Below, piece by piece: positions 13,001 through 20,193 of a stretch of DNA of 20,193 nucleotides. The translations under genes and the position numbers were made by a program. Origin of the DNA: SSEF01 sp964604195 (GTDB lineage: Bacteria > Patescibacteriota > Minisyncoccia > Moranbacterales > UBA1568); NCBI GenBank assembly GCA_964604195.1, contig CAZRXW010000016.1:1-20193 (forward strand), read 5' to 3'. The notes beneath the pieces are model-generated. The model saw nothing but the letters and a program-made list of their open reading frames with translations. It searched no databases and had not been told where the DNA came from. The stretch's first letter is position 1, and each line of letters opens with the position of its first letter.

Positions 13001-14142
13001 ATTATATTACGATCGCTGATGCGGATAGCCTTGATATTCCCGACTCGCGCAGCTTCACGCTCTCAGGCTGGTTTAATCGTGATACGTATGCCGCTGACCA
13101 CACAATTCTCGCCAAGGCCAATGGTCAGACTGCAACCGATACCGGATACATCGTATATATCGATGACGCGACCGACCAGCTCATTTTTAACGCGTCTGAT
13201 GGCACTGATCGCTACCAACTTGCCTCTACCTCTACCTTTGCTAGTTCGAGCTGGCGTCATTTTGCCGTCGTCTGGACTGAAGGATCGACATCTCTTACCG
13301 AACTCTATGTTGATGGATTCCGTCAGGCAGCAACCGCAACCGGTACTCAGGCCAATGTCAATAGTCTGGCAAATAGCAACGCGCTTCGGATTGGAGCTGA
13401 ATCGGACAATGGGAATCCTTTTGATGGGAAGTTGGATGAAATACGGATCTATGGACGAGCCTTCACTCGAGCTGGGGTACTCGATCTCTTCCGTACGACT
13501 TCACCCACTGGTACCGACACCAGCCTCAAGGGCTACTGGTCTTTCAACGGTCCCGATATTGCTAGTACCACGGCCTATGATCGCTCTGGTGCGGGGAATA
13601 TCGGCACGCTCACTAATGGTCCGAGTATTACCGAGGGTAAAATGGGCCAAGCACTCTCTTTCGACGGGAGTAATGATTATGTGAGCGTGGCTACGGCCCC
13701 AGTTACGGCTTCGCCCCTTACCCTGACTGCCTGGATTAAAACAACAGCTTCTGGTGTGCCTCTTTCTATGTTGAATTCTTCTGCAAGTCCCTGGTACGGT
13801 TTCTATATAGGAGTCACTTCAGGTACTTCGGTAAGTTGCAGTAGCGTCAACAATAATGTGTTTACTTCATCAACAAGCAGTATGACTGCTGGCCAATGGC
13901 AATTTGTTGCGTGCGTGATGAGTTCTACCACGAGTCGAACGGTTTATGTCAATGGTTCAGCTGGCACTACTGATACTACTAGTTCGACAGTTACTACCTT
14001 GCCAAATACTGTCACGGTAGGAGCTACGAATCATACTAGTGCTTTTGACAATTTTTTTACTGGTTCCATCGACGAAGTACGAGTGTATAATCGAGCCCTC
14101 TCAGCGAGCGAGATACAGTCGCTTTATAATATGGGACGCTAG
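10021..14142 (+). CDS. Giant signal-anchored surface protein with six LamG modules
   Basis: A 1373-residue protein. The N-terminus MNTYDFTRSRIFQWLGILLA plus SYWYY is closely related to the 294-residue protein at 3539 (TM about 14-31). Six LamG modules begin near residues 49, 266, 508, 733, 944 and 1167 in strict A-B-A-B-A-B order. Type A opens with GLAGYWALDEG, type B with SLKGYWSFNG. Cores 3 and 5 belong to a WFNRDT...DHTI subtype also present in the 3539 protein and in module 1 of the 6526 protein, while other cores are unlike each other. The module edges are conserved at the DNA level too (the TGTLTNGP-coding stretch recurs in almost every module). It is exported and membrane anchored; the ligand is unknown. 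It is convergent with the manC-like gene, 31 bases away, without an obvious terminator. Confidence 0.88.
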   Translation: MNTYDFTRSRIFQWLGILLALGLIAVSYWYYRSQASTLNSPSTDPISTGLAGYWALDEGTGTSATDSSTNGSTGTLTNSPTWTTGQIGSAVDFDGVDDYIDVGTAGLTLPTRLTGALWVKVDDIAFGKNHAFLSNRTSGNTGWSFGINSGGTCSPNPDCRPIQFTIQGVATYFSSAVVYEGQWTHVVFSWDGSTVNFFINGSPGGSASTGSMTTGTNLLLGTGGPSPGTAFLDGSLDEVRIYNRALSADEVSELYHLTSPTGVDTSLKGYWSFNGKDVSGTTAYDRSGAGNTGTLTNGPTITEGRVGQALNFFPNGSDNNSRMLITDPANGSLDFGSGDFSVGFWMKGRGYSDQTSSLNVPLAKKNNDSAGTAGYAFYYTSSNLMTFRMGNGTTDYNIAALTNTVSDNGWHFYIGTRSGTTLTLFIDSIVAGSTTVSGSTSNSENLAIGADDNGGNGNSRNVNAIIDEVRIYGTALTATQIQSLYALGQSDKVNTSMSQSVGTGRLDSGLALYWPLDDGTSGATPTTAADSSTNANTGTLTGGPTWTTGQIGSAVDFDGTDDYVTVADTDALDVTDGTHFTLTGWFNRDTYTADHTIIAKRNGQAAGDTGYVLYVDDTNDDVVFEVSDGTDEYSRTSTSSFTATGWQHVAAVFDDTLGMTIYINGTVNQDAASGTIGNIGSLANTVAFRSGAESDAGSPFDGKLDEIRLYNRVLSPDEVNQLYRLTAPTSVDATLDAYWSFDGHTISGTTLYDQSGRSKNGTLMNGVQITEGKIGQALLFDGVDDRVNVTSVTTGTTFTITAWVMPRPGGPSYGHIFGVNQNTCFEYHNANNKLTYNHSGGYNDSNTALVDNEWNFVGMVVTAGNGVFYLDGNPDGTKTGIGTANFAEIGWNTGGEYFNGKIDELRFYGRALSAAEMKALYTQGVSSSINSGNSQPEGGNSPDGGLAGYWALDDGSGTTATDSSTNGNTGTLTNGPTWTTGQMNGAVDFDGTDDYITIADADSLDIPDSRSFTLSGWFNRDTYAADHTILAKANGQTATDTGYIVYIDDATDQLIFNASDGTDRYQLASTSTFASSSWRHFAVVWTEGSTSLTELYVDGFRQAATATGTQANVNSLANSNALRIGAESDNGNPFDGKLDEIRIYGRAFTRAGVLDLFRTTSPTGTDTSLKGYWSFNGPDIASTTAYDRSGAGNIGTLTNGPSITEGKMGQALSFDGSNDYVSVATAPVTASPLTLTAWIKTTASGVPLSMLNSSASPWYGFYIGVTSGTSVSCSSVNNNVFTSSTSSMTAGQWQFVACVMSSTTSRTVYVNGSAGTTDTTSSTVTTLPNTVTVGATNHTSAFDNFFTGSIDEVRVYNRALSASEIQSLYNMGR

Positions 14143-14173
14143 TAGTTGATAGAGGACCTGTTTTTTGGAAAAA

Positions 14174-15286
14174 CTAGAGCAGCTCGTCCTGATTTTCCTC
14201 CTTGAGCTTCTCGATAATTTTTTTGATATCGCTCGATACTTGGTCGCGGCGGGCGACGAGGAGAGCATCGGGGGTATCAACGATGACGACGTCTTCGAGT
14301 CCGATGGTCGCTACGAGTTTCTTTTCGCTCTGAACAAGGATATTTTTGCTCCCAAGGTCGATATGATGACCATGGATGACCGAGTGACTCCCTGAACGCT
14401 CAGCCAGGAATTCATGGAGGGCACCCCAATTCCCCACATCGCTCCACTCAAGAGCGGAGGGGATGACCAGGCGCTGAGAGGTGGGGAGTTTTTCGACGAT
14501 GGCGATGTCAAAGGGTTCACTCGGTGCCTTGGCATAGAGCTCCTGGAGAGTTTTTTCATCGAGCGTCCCGGATTTTTGGTGACTGGCGATTTCTGTCATG
14601 CATTCAGCCAGCGTAGGGGCGAGCTCTTTTGTCCACGCAGTAAAGTGTTTGACGGTGAAAATAAAGTAGCCAGCATTCCAGAGATAGTCGAAACTGCGGA
14701 GGTATTCCTCAGCGGTGGCGCGGTCTGGCTTTTCCTTGAAAGCATCGACTTCAAAGACGCGTTTCCCGAGGGTTTCCGTCACTTCTTGGCCGAGTTTGAT
14801 ATAGCCAAGTCCGGTGTCGGGTTTGGTGGGATTGATCCCGATGATGACGAGTTTATCTGGATGATTATCGGCAGCTTGGAGAGTAGCACGGATAGTTCGC
14901 TCGAATTCATCGGTGTTCTGGATAGCGTGATCCGAAGCAATAGTAGCAATCACGGCTTCACTATCCCTTGCTTCGATTAGAGTAGCTACGAGAGCGATAG
15001 CAGGAGCAGTGTTTCTTGTCTCTGGCTCAACGATGATGTTCTCAGGGAGGAGTTCGGGGAGCTTTTCGGTGACGAGGGGCTGATAAGCAGTGGTGGTAGA
15101 AACAAAAATGTTTTCTATGGGAACGATGGGCCGGATACGATCGAGGGTCTCTTCGATCATAGTCTTTTCGGAGATAAACGACTGAAATTGCTTGGGTTTG
15201 GATTTGCGTGACAGAGGCCAGAGACGAGTGCCAGAGCCACCAGCCATGATGACGATATAGTGATGCGAAGATGATTTTTCGGTCAT
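14174..15286 (-). CDS. manC: Mannose-1-phosphate guanylyltransferase (GDP-mannose pyrophosphorylase)
   Basis: A 370-residue enzyme joining GTP and mannose-1-phosphate to GDP-mannose in the cytoplasm, the donor for surface polysaccharides and glycoproteins. The pyrophosphorylase signature is GGSGTRLWPLSRKSKPKQF (16-34). Further motifs are EPETRNTAPAIAL (87-99), the SDH metal-site region (118-120), TGLGYIKLG (158-166), EKPD (185-188), NAGYFIF (204-210) and EWSDVGNWGAL. It is the short form: the C-terminal phosphomannose isomerase cupin domain of bifunctional ManC/AlgA proteins is absent. The start at 15286 gives a short lead before the first strand. Its position among surface-protein genes suggests it feeds glycosylation of the envelope (inference). 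Confidence 0.93.
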   Translation of the reverse strand: MTEKSSSHHYIVIMAGGSGTRLWPLSRKSKPKQFQSFISEKTMIEETLDRIRPIVPIENIFVSTTTAYQPLVTEKLPELLPENIIVEPETRNTAPAIALVATLIEARDSEAVIATIASDHAIQNTDEFERTIRATLQAADNHPDKLVIIGINPTKPDTGLGYIKLGQEVTETLGKRVFEVDAFKEKPDRATAEEYLRSFDYLWNAGYFIFTVKHFTAWTKELAPTLAECMTEIASHQKSGTLDEKTLQELYAKAPSEPFDIAIVEKLPTSQRLVIPSALEWSDVGNWGALHEFLAERSGSHSVIHGHHIDLGSKNILVQSEKKLVATIGLEDVVIVDTPDALLVARRDQVSSDIKKIIEKLKEENQDELL

Positions 15287-15312
15287 AGAGCTCTATAGAA
15301 AAGTCTGTCCCT

Positions 15313-15342
15313 ATGGTACAGTAAAAGAAAGCAAACAGGCAA
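15313..15342 (-). promoter_or_regulatory. Putative promoter of manC, with a divergent -10-like site
   Basis: On the minus strand, TTGCCT (15342-15337) and TACCAT (15318-15313) are 18 bases apart. On the plus strand TGGTACAGT (15314-15322) could be an extended -10 for the gene at 15365. Both are weak matches. Confidence 0.35.
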
Positions 15343-15364
15343 TTTTTGTCACTGAGGTTTGGTT

Positions 15365-16321
15365 ATGGCTGATAAAAGTCCATTTTTGGGTTCTCCGGGG
15401 AGCGCTACCCCCTCTGAATTACCCAAGAAAGATGTTGGCGCCTCTCCTCCTGAGGGAGAGAAAAAAGAGAACCAAGCTCGAGCGGCGAGCCCTTTTTCCA
15501 TACGGCCGGCCGCACCAGCTGTTTCTTCCTCTGGGCCATCATCGGGAGATGTTTCAAGCGCTGTTTCATCTAGCAAGAATCCCTCGAGTGCTCCTCAGGT
15601 TATCAAGGGACCATCCATGACGGAATCGGATCGATTGGCTCGTGAAAAGCTTTTGGCACCAGATGAAGATGAAGTGAAAAAGAAAAGAAAGCGCATCTTT
15701 TTTGGCGTACTTGGAGTGCTTCTTGCATTGGGTATAGCGATATCTTTGTACTGGTGGTGGCAAAGACCGGGAGAAGAGGTAACTCCTATCGCAGATCCAA
15801 AACCGGTAGAAGTCCCATCAACGAGCCAACCTTCCACTGTTCTGGAAGAGGTGCCACCAGTGCTCCTTGATGATACCGCCAACTATCGTAGCGAAAATTT
15901 CAAGGTAGGAGAGATCGTGCTTCTTGGGGAGGCCCAGTTTCTCCAGATGGATGAAGGGATTGCTCCTCTATCGATTGATGGGATACGAGGTGAGGCTTTC
16001 ACCGAGAAGAACAAGCAGGAGGTGAAGCTGGTGATTACGTGGAATACCAATAAGCTCGCTACCGCCTCGGTGAGCTACGCGAAGGGTATCGGCCAAACCC
16101 CAAAGATCGTTGATACAGACGATCTTGCCTATGATCACAGTATTATTCTGACTGGTCTCGATCCGGCTTCAACCTATCTCTATACCATCCAGGCGACAGA
16201 CCGCTTTGGGAATGTGGTTACCAGTGAGCCGTACGCTGTTTTTACTGGGGCACGCTCGGTTTCACTCTTTGATCTTATTGCCGGAGCTATCGGCGAGGTA
16301 TTTGGCTGGGCTGTGAAGTAG
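15365..16321 (+). CDS. Single-pass membrane protein with FN3-like outer domain
   Basis: A 318-residue protein. Residues 1-104 are low-complexity, rich in Ser, Pro, Ala and Lys. A basic stretch KKKRKR (105-110) precedes one TM helix (111-132, IFFGVLGVLLALGIAISLYW), which indicates N-in, C-out topology. After a Pro-rich linker the C-terminal part (about 225-300) has the strand pattern of a fibronectin type III-like or purple acid phosphatase N-terminal domain: KLVITWNTNKLATASVSYAK, then IILTGLDPASTYLYTIQATD and YAVFTGA. Such proteins are frequent in CPR envelopes, with unknown roles. The ATG at 15365 is favoured by GAGG at 15354-15357, one of the few SD-like sites in the window. A strong terminator follows. 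Confidence 0.75.
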   Translation: MADKSPFLGSPGSATPSELPKKDVGASPPEGEKKENQARAASPFSIRPAAPAVSSSGPSSGDVSSAVSSSKNPSSAPQVIKGPSMTESDRLAREKLLAPDEDEVKKKRKRIFFGVLGVLLALGIAISLYWWWQRPGEEVTPIADPKPVEVPSTSQPSTVLEEVPPVLLDDTANYRSENFKVGEIVLLGEAQFLQMDEGIAPLSIDGIRGEAFTEKNKQEVKLVITWNTNKLATASVSYAKGIGQTPKIVDTDDLAYDHSIILTGLDPASTYLYTIQATDRFGNVVTSEPYAVFTGARSVSLFDLIAGAIGEVFGWAVK

Positions 16322-16350
16322 CTCATTGAAAGAAAGTGATAGCAAGAGAC

Positions 16351-16378
16351 AAAACACTCCTTTCAAGGAGTGTTTTTT
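16351..16378 (+). terminator. Rho-independent terminator after the FN3-like gene
   Basis: AAAACACTCCTT/AAGGAGTGTTTT (16351-16362 with 16365-16376), followed by further T. The stem is strong and begins 30 bases after the stop. Confidence 0.9.
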
Positions 16379-16402
16379 GATTGTTTTCTTTTTAAAAATT
16401 TC

Positions 16403-16418
16403 AATGAAAAATTTCATT
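16403..16418 (+). repeat. AT-rich palindrome upstream of the fibre gene
   Basis: AATGAAA-AA-TTTCATT is a perfect 7-bp inverted repeat in the AT-rich region 16379-16480. It could be an operator for the following gene. TATGAT at 16470-16475 is a possible -10 without a good -35. Confidence 0.35.
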
Positions 16419-16504
16419 ATTATTTTTTATGTTTATTACTCTTGACCACTATACAAAAGTTGCTTTTTTTATGATAAAATGAGTTCATGGCATGATTGTC
16501 CGCC

Positions 16505-17948
16505 ATGCATAGTTATGTAAAAAATAAAAACCGAAAAGTTCATACCATCATCTTGTTTATCACGGTAGTGATTGGGGTGATATTTTCCTGGGGGGAAGCA
16601 ATTCGTCCTAGTTTTGCGCAGTCAATAACACAAATTCCGGTCGCTCTCTCACTTTTTGGATCAGATAACAAAGTGATCGCTAATGGTGATTATCAGGTGC
16701 GTTTTGCTCTTTATCGCATTGATCGAACCAGTACTGATTCGTATCCATCCAACGTCGATGCTGGCAACCGAATCTGGGAAGAGGTGCAGACAGTCAAAGT
16801 TGAAGGTGGAGTTCTTCGGGCTTATCTCGGGGCGGTGAATTCTTTGGCTAATTTGGTTAACTTTGAAAACGGTGATTATTATCTCGGTATTCGAATTGGT
16901 ACCGATTCAGAACTGGTGCCACGCAAGAAACTTGGTTCTGTACCAGCTGCTCTCAATGCTCAGTATCTCCGTGGTAAAACTTTTGGAACGCGTGAAGGTG
17001 ACCTCGTTGTACTTGATAAGGGTGGGAAGATAAATATCAAACAACTTCCAACAGGCACTGGCAATAGTCAGCTGGTACTCGGCAATGATTCTCGTTTTGA
17101 TAATATCGATGATATCCATCAGCAGAACACTGATACTGGAACTGACTCCGCCGTCTTTACTATTGGCACGGGGAGTGTTTTTACTAGTGGCAACTTCGAT
17201 CTTTCGGTATCGAGCGCTACGAGTACTCCAGCATTGCGTTACAATGGTACGACTCAAACATGGCAGCTTTCTAATGATGGTTCAGTCTTTAGCAATATCG
17301 CCTCGGGTAGTGGTACGATATCAGGAAGTGGTGTAGCTGGATCGATTGCATACTGGAGCGGTGGATCAAGCCTTACAAGCGAGTCTCAACTGGCAACTGT
17401 TCGAGGAGGAACTGGTATCGATGGATCGAGTGCATCCATAGGCTCACTTCTCATCGGGAATGGTTCTGGCTATACACTCTCGACTCTTTCAGGTGATGCA
17501 AGTCTTACGAGTGGCGGGGTGTTGACTGTCGGGTCTAACGCTGTGGCACTTGGTGCTGATACGACAGGGAATTATGTTGCCAATGTTTCTAACGGCAATG
17601 GTATTATGGGTGGGTCGGCTGGAAGCGAAGGGGCAGCTTTGACACTAGGTATTGATCTTTTGGATGCTGTCGATGGTACGGGGATAACATCGAGTAATTC
17701 AGGTTTCGAATTTGCTGGGAGTGGTGCCAATGAACTTGCTCTGCTTCAGGGTTGTGCCAATGGTCAGGCGTTGGCCTGGAATGATACAACCAATGTATGG
17801 GAGTGTACGAGTTTTTCAGCTGGACTTGCTGGATCAGGGACAGTGGGGTATGTAACTTATTGGAGTGGTGCTAGTTCGCTCGGTTCTGAAGCTCAACTCA
17901 ATGTTTCTCGTGGTGGTACCGGAGTAGATGGGAGTACAGCTACTAATG
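16505..17948 (+). CDS. Secreted tail-fibre-like repeat protein, N-terminal part before the assembly gap
   Basis: 481 complete codons are visible before the N run. A basic N-terminus and hydrophobic core (about 12-30) end at PSFAQS, a Sec signal peptide with cleavage likely near residue 39. A beta-rich head (about 40-165: IPVALSLFGSDNKVI, then GDYQVRFALYRID and GVLRAYLGAV) has the look of a fibre-collar domain. Repeated low-complexity segments follow with VAGSIAYWSGGSSLTSESQL, RGGTGIDGSSAS and LLIGNGSGYTLSTL, a pattern common to phage tail fibres and CPR giant surface proteins that may end in an S74 intramolecular chaperone domain. The ATG at 16505 is the first usable ATG; a TTG at 16496 would add three residues. 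ATGGC/GCCAT pair around the start region. The frame continues into the gap. Confidence 0.75.
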
Positions 17949-18048
17949 NNNNNNNNNNNNNNNNNNNNNNNNNNNNNNNNNNNNNNNNNNNNNNNNNNNN
18001 NNNNNNNNNNNNNNNNNNNNNNNNNNNNNNNNNNNNNNNNNNNNNNNN
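17949..18048. other. Assembly gap of exactly 100 N
   Basis: One hundred consecutive N, which looks like a placeholder and not a measured length. Frames before (phase of 16505) and after (phase of 18051) differ, but that has no meaning across a placeholder gap. The 152-bp perfect repeats to its right probably caused the break. Confidence 0.97.
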
Positions 18049-18050
18049 CC

Positions 18051-20193
18051 TACTACGGTATCTTTGATGTTGGTGATCTCTCGAGTGATCAAACGTATAC
18101 CTTCCCCAACAGTACCGGTACCGTCGCTCTCACCTCTGATCTCCACAGCGCCGTCACGGTCTCTGGTGCCTATGATTACATCACTCTCTCTGGCCAAGAT
18201 ATCGTCCGAGGTCAGATTGATCTCACGACGGATGTGACGGGGATTCTCCCCACAGGGAATGGAGGCACTGGCCTCAATGGTTCCGCTGCCTCCAACGGTA
18301 CCCTCCTCATCGGCAACGGGAGTGGCTACTCTCTCGCCACCCTGACTGATGGTACCGGCATCACTATCACGGAAGGCGCAGGCACTATCACGATCGCCTC
18401 TACCTTGGGTACGACGATCGAAGGGAGCGAGATCACCAATGACACCGTCGTCCTCTCGACTGATACCGCCGGGAACTATGTCGCTACCATTACCGCCGGG
18501 AACGGTATCTCCGGTTCAGCGAGTAGCGAAGGCGCTACGCCAACCATCGCCCTCAGCGCATTGACTGGAGACTGGAATCAAACTGGTGCTTTCGATGTCG
18601 TGCTTGGCAACGCTTCCAGTGAACTGAAGATCCTGGAATCTGCTGGAGCTACCTTCTACGGTATCTTCGATGTGACAGACCTCTCAGCTGATCGCACGTA
18701 TACCTTCCCCAACAGTACCGGTACCGTCGCTCTCACCTCTGATCTCCACAGCGCCGTCACGGTCTCTGGTGCCTATGATTACATCACTCTCTCTGGCCAA
18801 GATATCGTCCGAGGTCAGATTGATCTCACGACGGATGTGACGGGGATACTGCCCATAGCGAGAGGCGGTACTAACAAAGCCCTGACCCTCGCTGCCGGTG
18901 CAGTGGTCTGGACAGATGCCGACTCATTTGAAGTCAGTGCTGCTGGCACCGCTGGCCAAGCTCTCATTTCTGGTGGTACCACAACACCAACCTGGTTTGC
19001 TCCAACAGCGGGAAGCGTCCTCTTTGCTGGGACGAGTGGTATTCTCCAACAGGACAACAGTAATCTGTTCTGGGATGACACCAATAACCGTCTTGGCATC
19101 GGTGACGCGACGCCTGATGCTACATTAGACTTCAATTTCTCTTCTACCAACGGTACAGCTGGTACTGAATATGGTGGCAACTTCACCGTTTCTGATACTG
19201 GTGTCGTGGCGACGGGTGGCGATTATACCTATGGCCTCTCGACTTCAGTTACAAGGACCGGGGCGACTGGTGGAACCATTGACACGTATGGTACCTATAC
19301 TTCGGTAAATGGTGACAATGCTGGAGCTGGAACATCTAGGAGTTATGGACAGTACATTAGCGTCAGTGGTGCTGCTGATACGCAGTATGGCCTCTATTCA
19401 TTTGTCGGGGCTACGGCTGGAACGAACTATGCTGCTTATCTTAATACAATATCGAATGCGGGATCGACCAATTATGGTATTTACACTGAGAATCTGCCTG
19501 CTGGTGGAACATACTATAGCGCATATCTTAGTGGTAACGTCGGTATCGGCGATTCCTCTCCAGCCGCTCTCCTCACCGTCGGCTCTGGTGATCTCTTTCA
19601 GGTCAACAGTAGTGGAGCGATAGCAGCAGCTACCGGTATCACGAGCAGTGGCACCATCACTTTCTCGGGCCTCTCGGCTGGTGGTGTTGTACAGGCAACT
19701 GGTGGTACGGGCGCGCTTACTGTCGGTACGATTGGTGCTTCTTCCATCACCGCTGATTCCCTTGACTTCACCGAATTCCAAGATACGCTTGACCTCGATG
19801 CAGCACTCACGCTCAATCAAGACACCAATACTTGGACTCAAAACTTCACAGGAACGACGACCACTGGCCTCACCTACAATGCCAACTCACTTACCTCAGG
19901 TTCAGCTCTCGCTGTTGCTTCTACCGCTACCGGCCTCACTGGCAACCTTGCCTCCATCACTCTCTCTGGATCAAACGCAGCCAATACGGGTTCTCTTCTT
20001 GCTATCGACAATACTGGTACGAGCAACGCCAACACTTCTCTCTATATCAAGCACTACGCTACAGGAACGAATAACCTGGCTCTTCGAGTGGATGATGTCT
20101 CAGGTGATACTACCCCTTTCGTGATTGATGGTACTGGCAGTGTCGGTATCGGCACCTCTGCCCCCACCTCCCTCTTCGAAATCTACGGAGCTG
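18051..20193 (+). CDS. Tail-fibre-like repeat protein, continuation after the gap, 3' end outside the window
   Basis: This phase is open from the gap to the window end (714 codons) with no stop. The content is of the same kind as before the gap: ILPTGNGGTGLNGSAASNGT, LLIGNGSGYSLATL, FYGIFDVTDLSADRTYTFPN, VGIGDSSPAALLTVGSGDLF and GSVGIGTSAPTSLFEIYGA. GGTG and VGIGT-S-P segments are typical of fibre stalks that often precede a C-terminal endosialidase-type chaperone (S74); that end is not in view. A unit of 201 residues is repeated once, containing 152 identical bases (18093-18244 and 18696-18847). It is most simply the same gene as 16505-17948, but joining across the gap is not proven. Codons here are more often C-ending than before the gap. 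Confidence 0.7.
18093..18244 (+). repeat. 152-bp perfect direct repeat, copy 1
   Basis: Identical to 18696-18847, offset 603 bp (201 codons), so the repeat is in frame. It codes for part of the TYTFPNSTGTVALTSDLHSA segment and what follows. Confidence 0.93.
18696..18847 (+). repeat. 152-bp perfect direct repeat, copy 2
   Basis: Identical to 18093-18244. The perfect DNA identity, including silent positions, points to recent duplication or gene conversion. Confidence 0.93.

Noticed and set aside
2201..14142. A diversity-generating retroelement, with the four-helix-bundle protein as Avd and LamG cores as variable targets
   Set aside because: No reverse transcriptase or template repeat is visible, and the cores differ throughout and not mainly at adenine positions.
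6526..14142. CRISPR array suggested by regularly recurring DNA blocks in the LamG genes
   Set aside because: The recurring blocks are about 650-700 bp apart, in frame, and code for conserved LamG module edges.
14165..14980. Two plus-strand open frames (14165-14395 and 14414-14980) opposite the guanylyltransferase gene
   Set aside because: They are antisense to a gene with complete family motifs, and their translations show no coherent domain.
18349..20124. Several short plus-strand open frames after the gap in other phases
   Set aside because: The phase beginning at 18051 is open throughout and gives a coherent fibre-like protein; the others are shadows.

Overview
The window looks like chromosomal DNA from a Patescibacteria/CPR bacterium, probably Parcubacteria-like. 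This is inferred from gene content and not from a marker gene. The supporting features are a multi-TM VirB2/TrbC-type pilin, SD-poor starts, a four-helix-bundle (23S-IVP type) gene, large signal-anchored LamG proteins, a GGTGT-type repeat surface protein, DUF6922-AbiEii and RHH-ParE modules, and the dispersed 20-bp palindrome CCTGCCTGCCGGTAGGCAGG. TGA is used as a normal stop. A run of exactly 100 N (17949-18048) shows this is a draft scaffold.

Layout. 1-767: 3' part of a poly-Gly/Cys-rich tandem pilin gene and its terminator. 768-1344: an intact tRNA-Leu(CAA) on the minus strand, two degraded tRNA-Leu-like copies carrying hairpins in their loops, overlapping divergent promoters, and an inverted pair of 7-bp-period arrays. 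1345-4423: parA, a four-helix-bundle gene inserted between parA and parB, parB, and a short LamG surface protein 8 nt behind parB. 4424-6250: two small defence or toxin-antitoxin type modules (DUF6922-AbiEii; RHH antitoxin-ParE toxin) separated by palindromic repeats. 6251-14142: two giant membrane-anchored LamG proteins with five and six modules. 14174-15286 (minus): mannose-1-phosphate guanylyltransferase. 15365-16321: membrane protein with an FN3-like outer domain. 16505 to the end: a long secreted tail-fibre-like repeat protein interrupted by the assembly gap.

How it fits together. The right two thirds is a cell-surface region: LamG proteins with a shared N-terminal anchor, an FN3-like protein, a secreted fibre and a GDP-mannose enzyme. 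The left third joins chromosome segregation (parAB) to a cluster of repeats.

The most unusual signal is a family of short arrays in which a tetranucleotide recurs at an exact 7-bp period. Examples are GTATNNN and, inverted, ATACNNN or AATTNNN. They occur as inverted pairs: around the four-helix-bundle gene, whose start codon overlaps one array and whose pre-frameshift stop overlaps the other; in the parA leader; and in the leader of the 1149-residue LamG gene. This has the form of a compact non-autonomous, or unusually mobilised, element family. The insertion of palindromes into the loops of tRNA-Leu remnants is the second notable signal.
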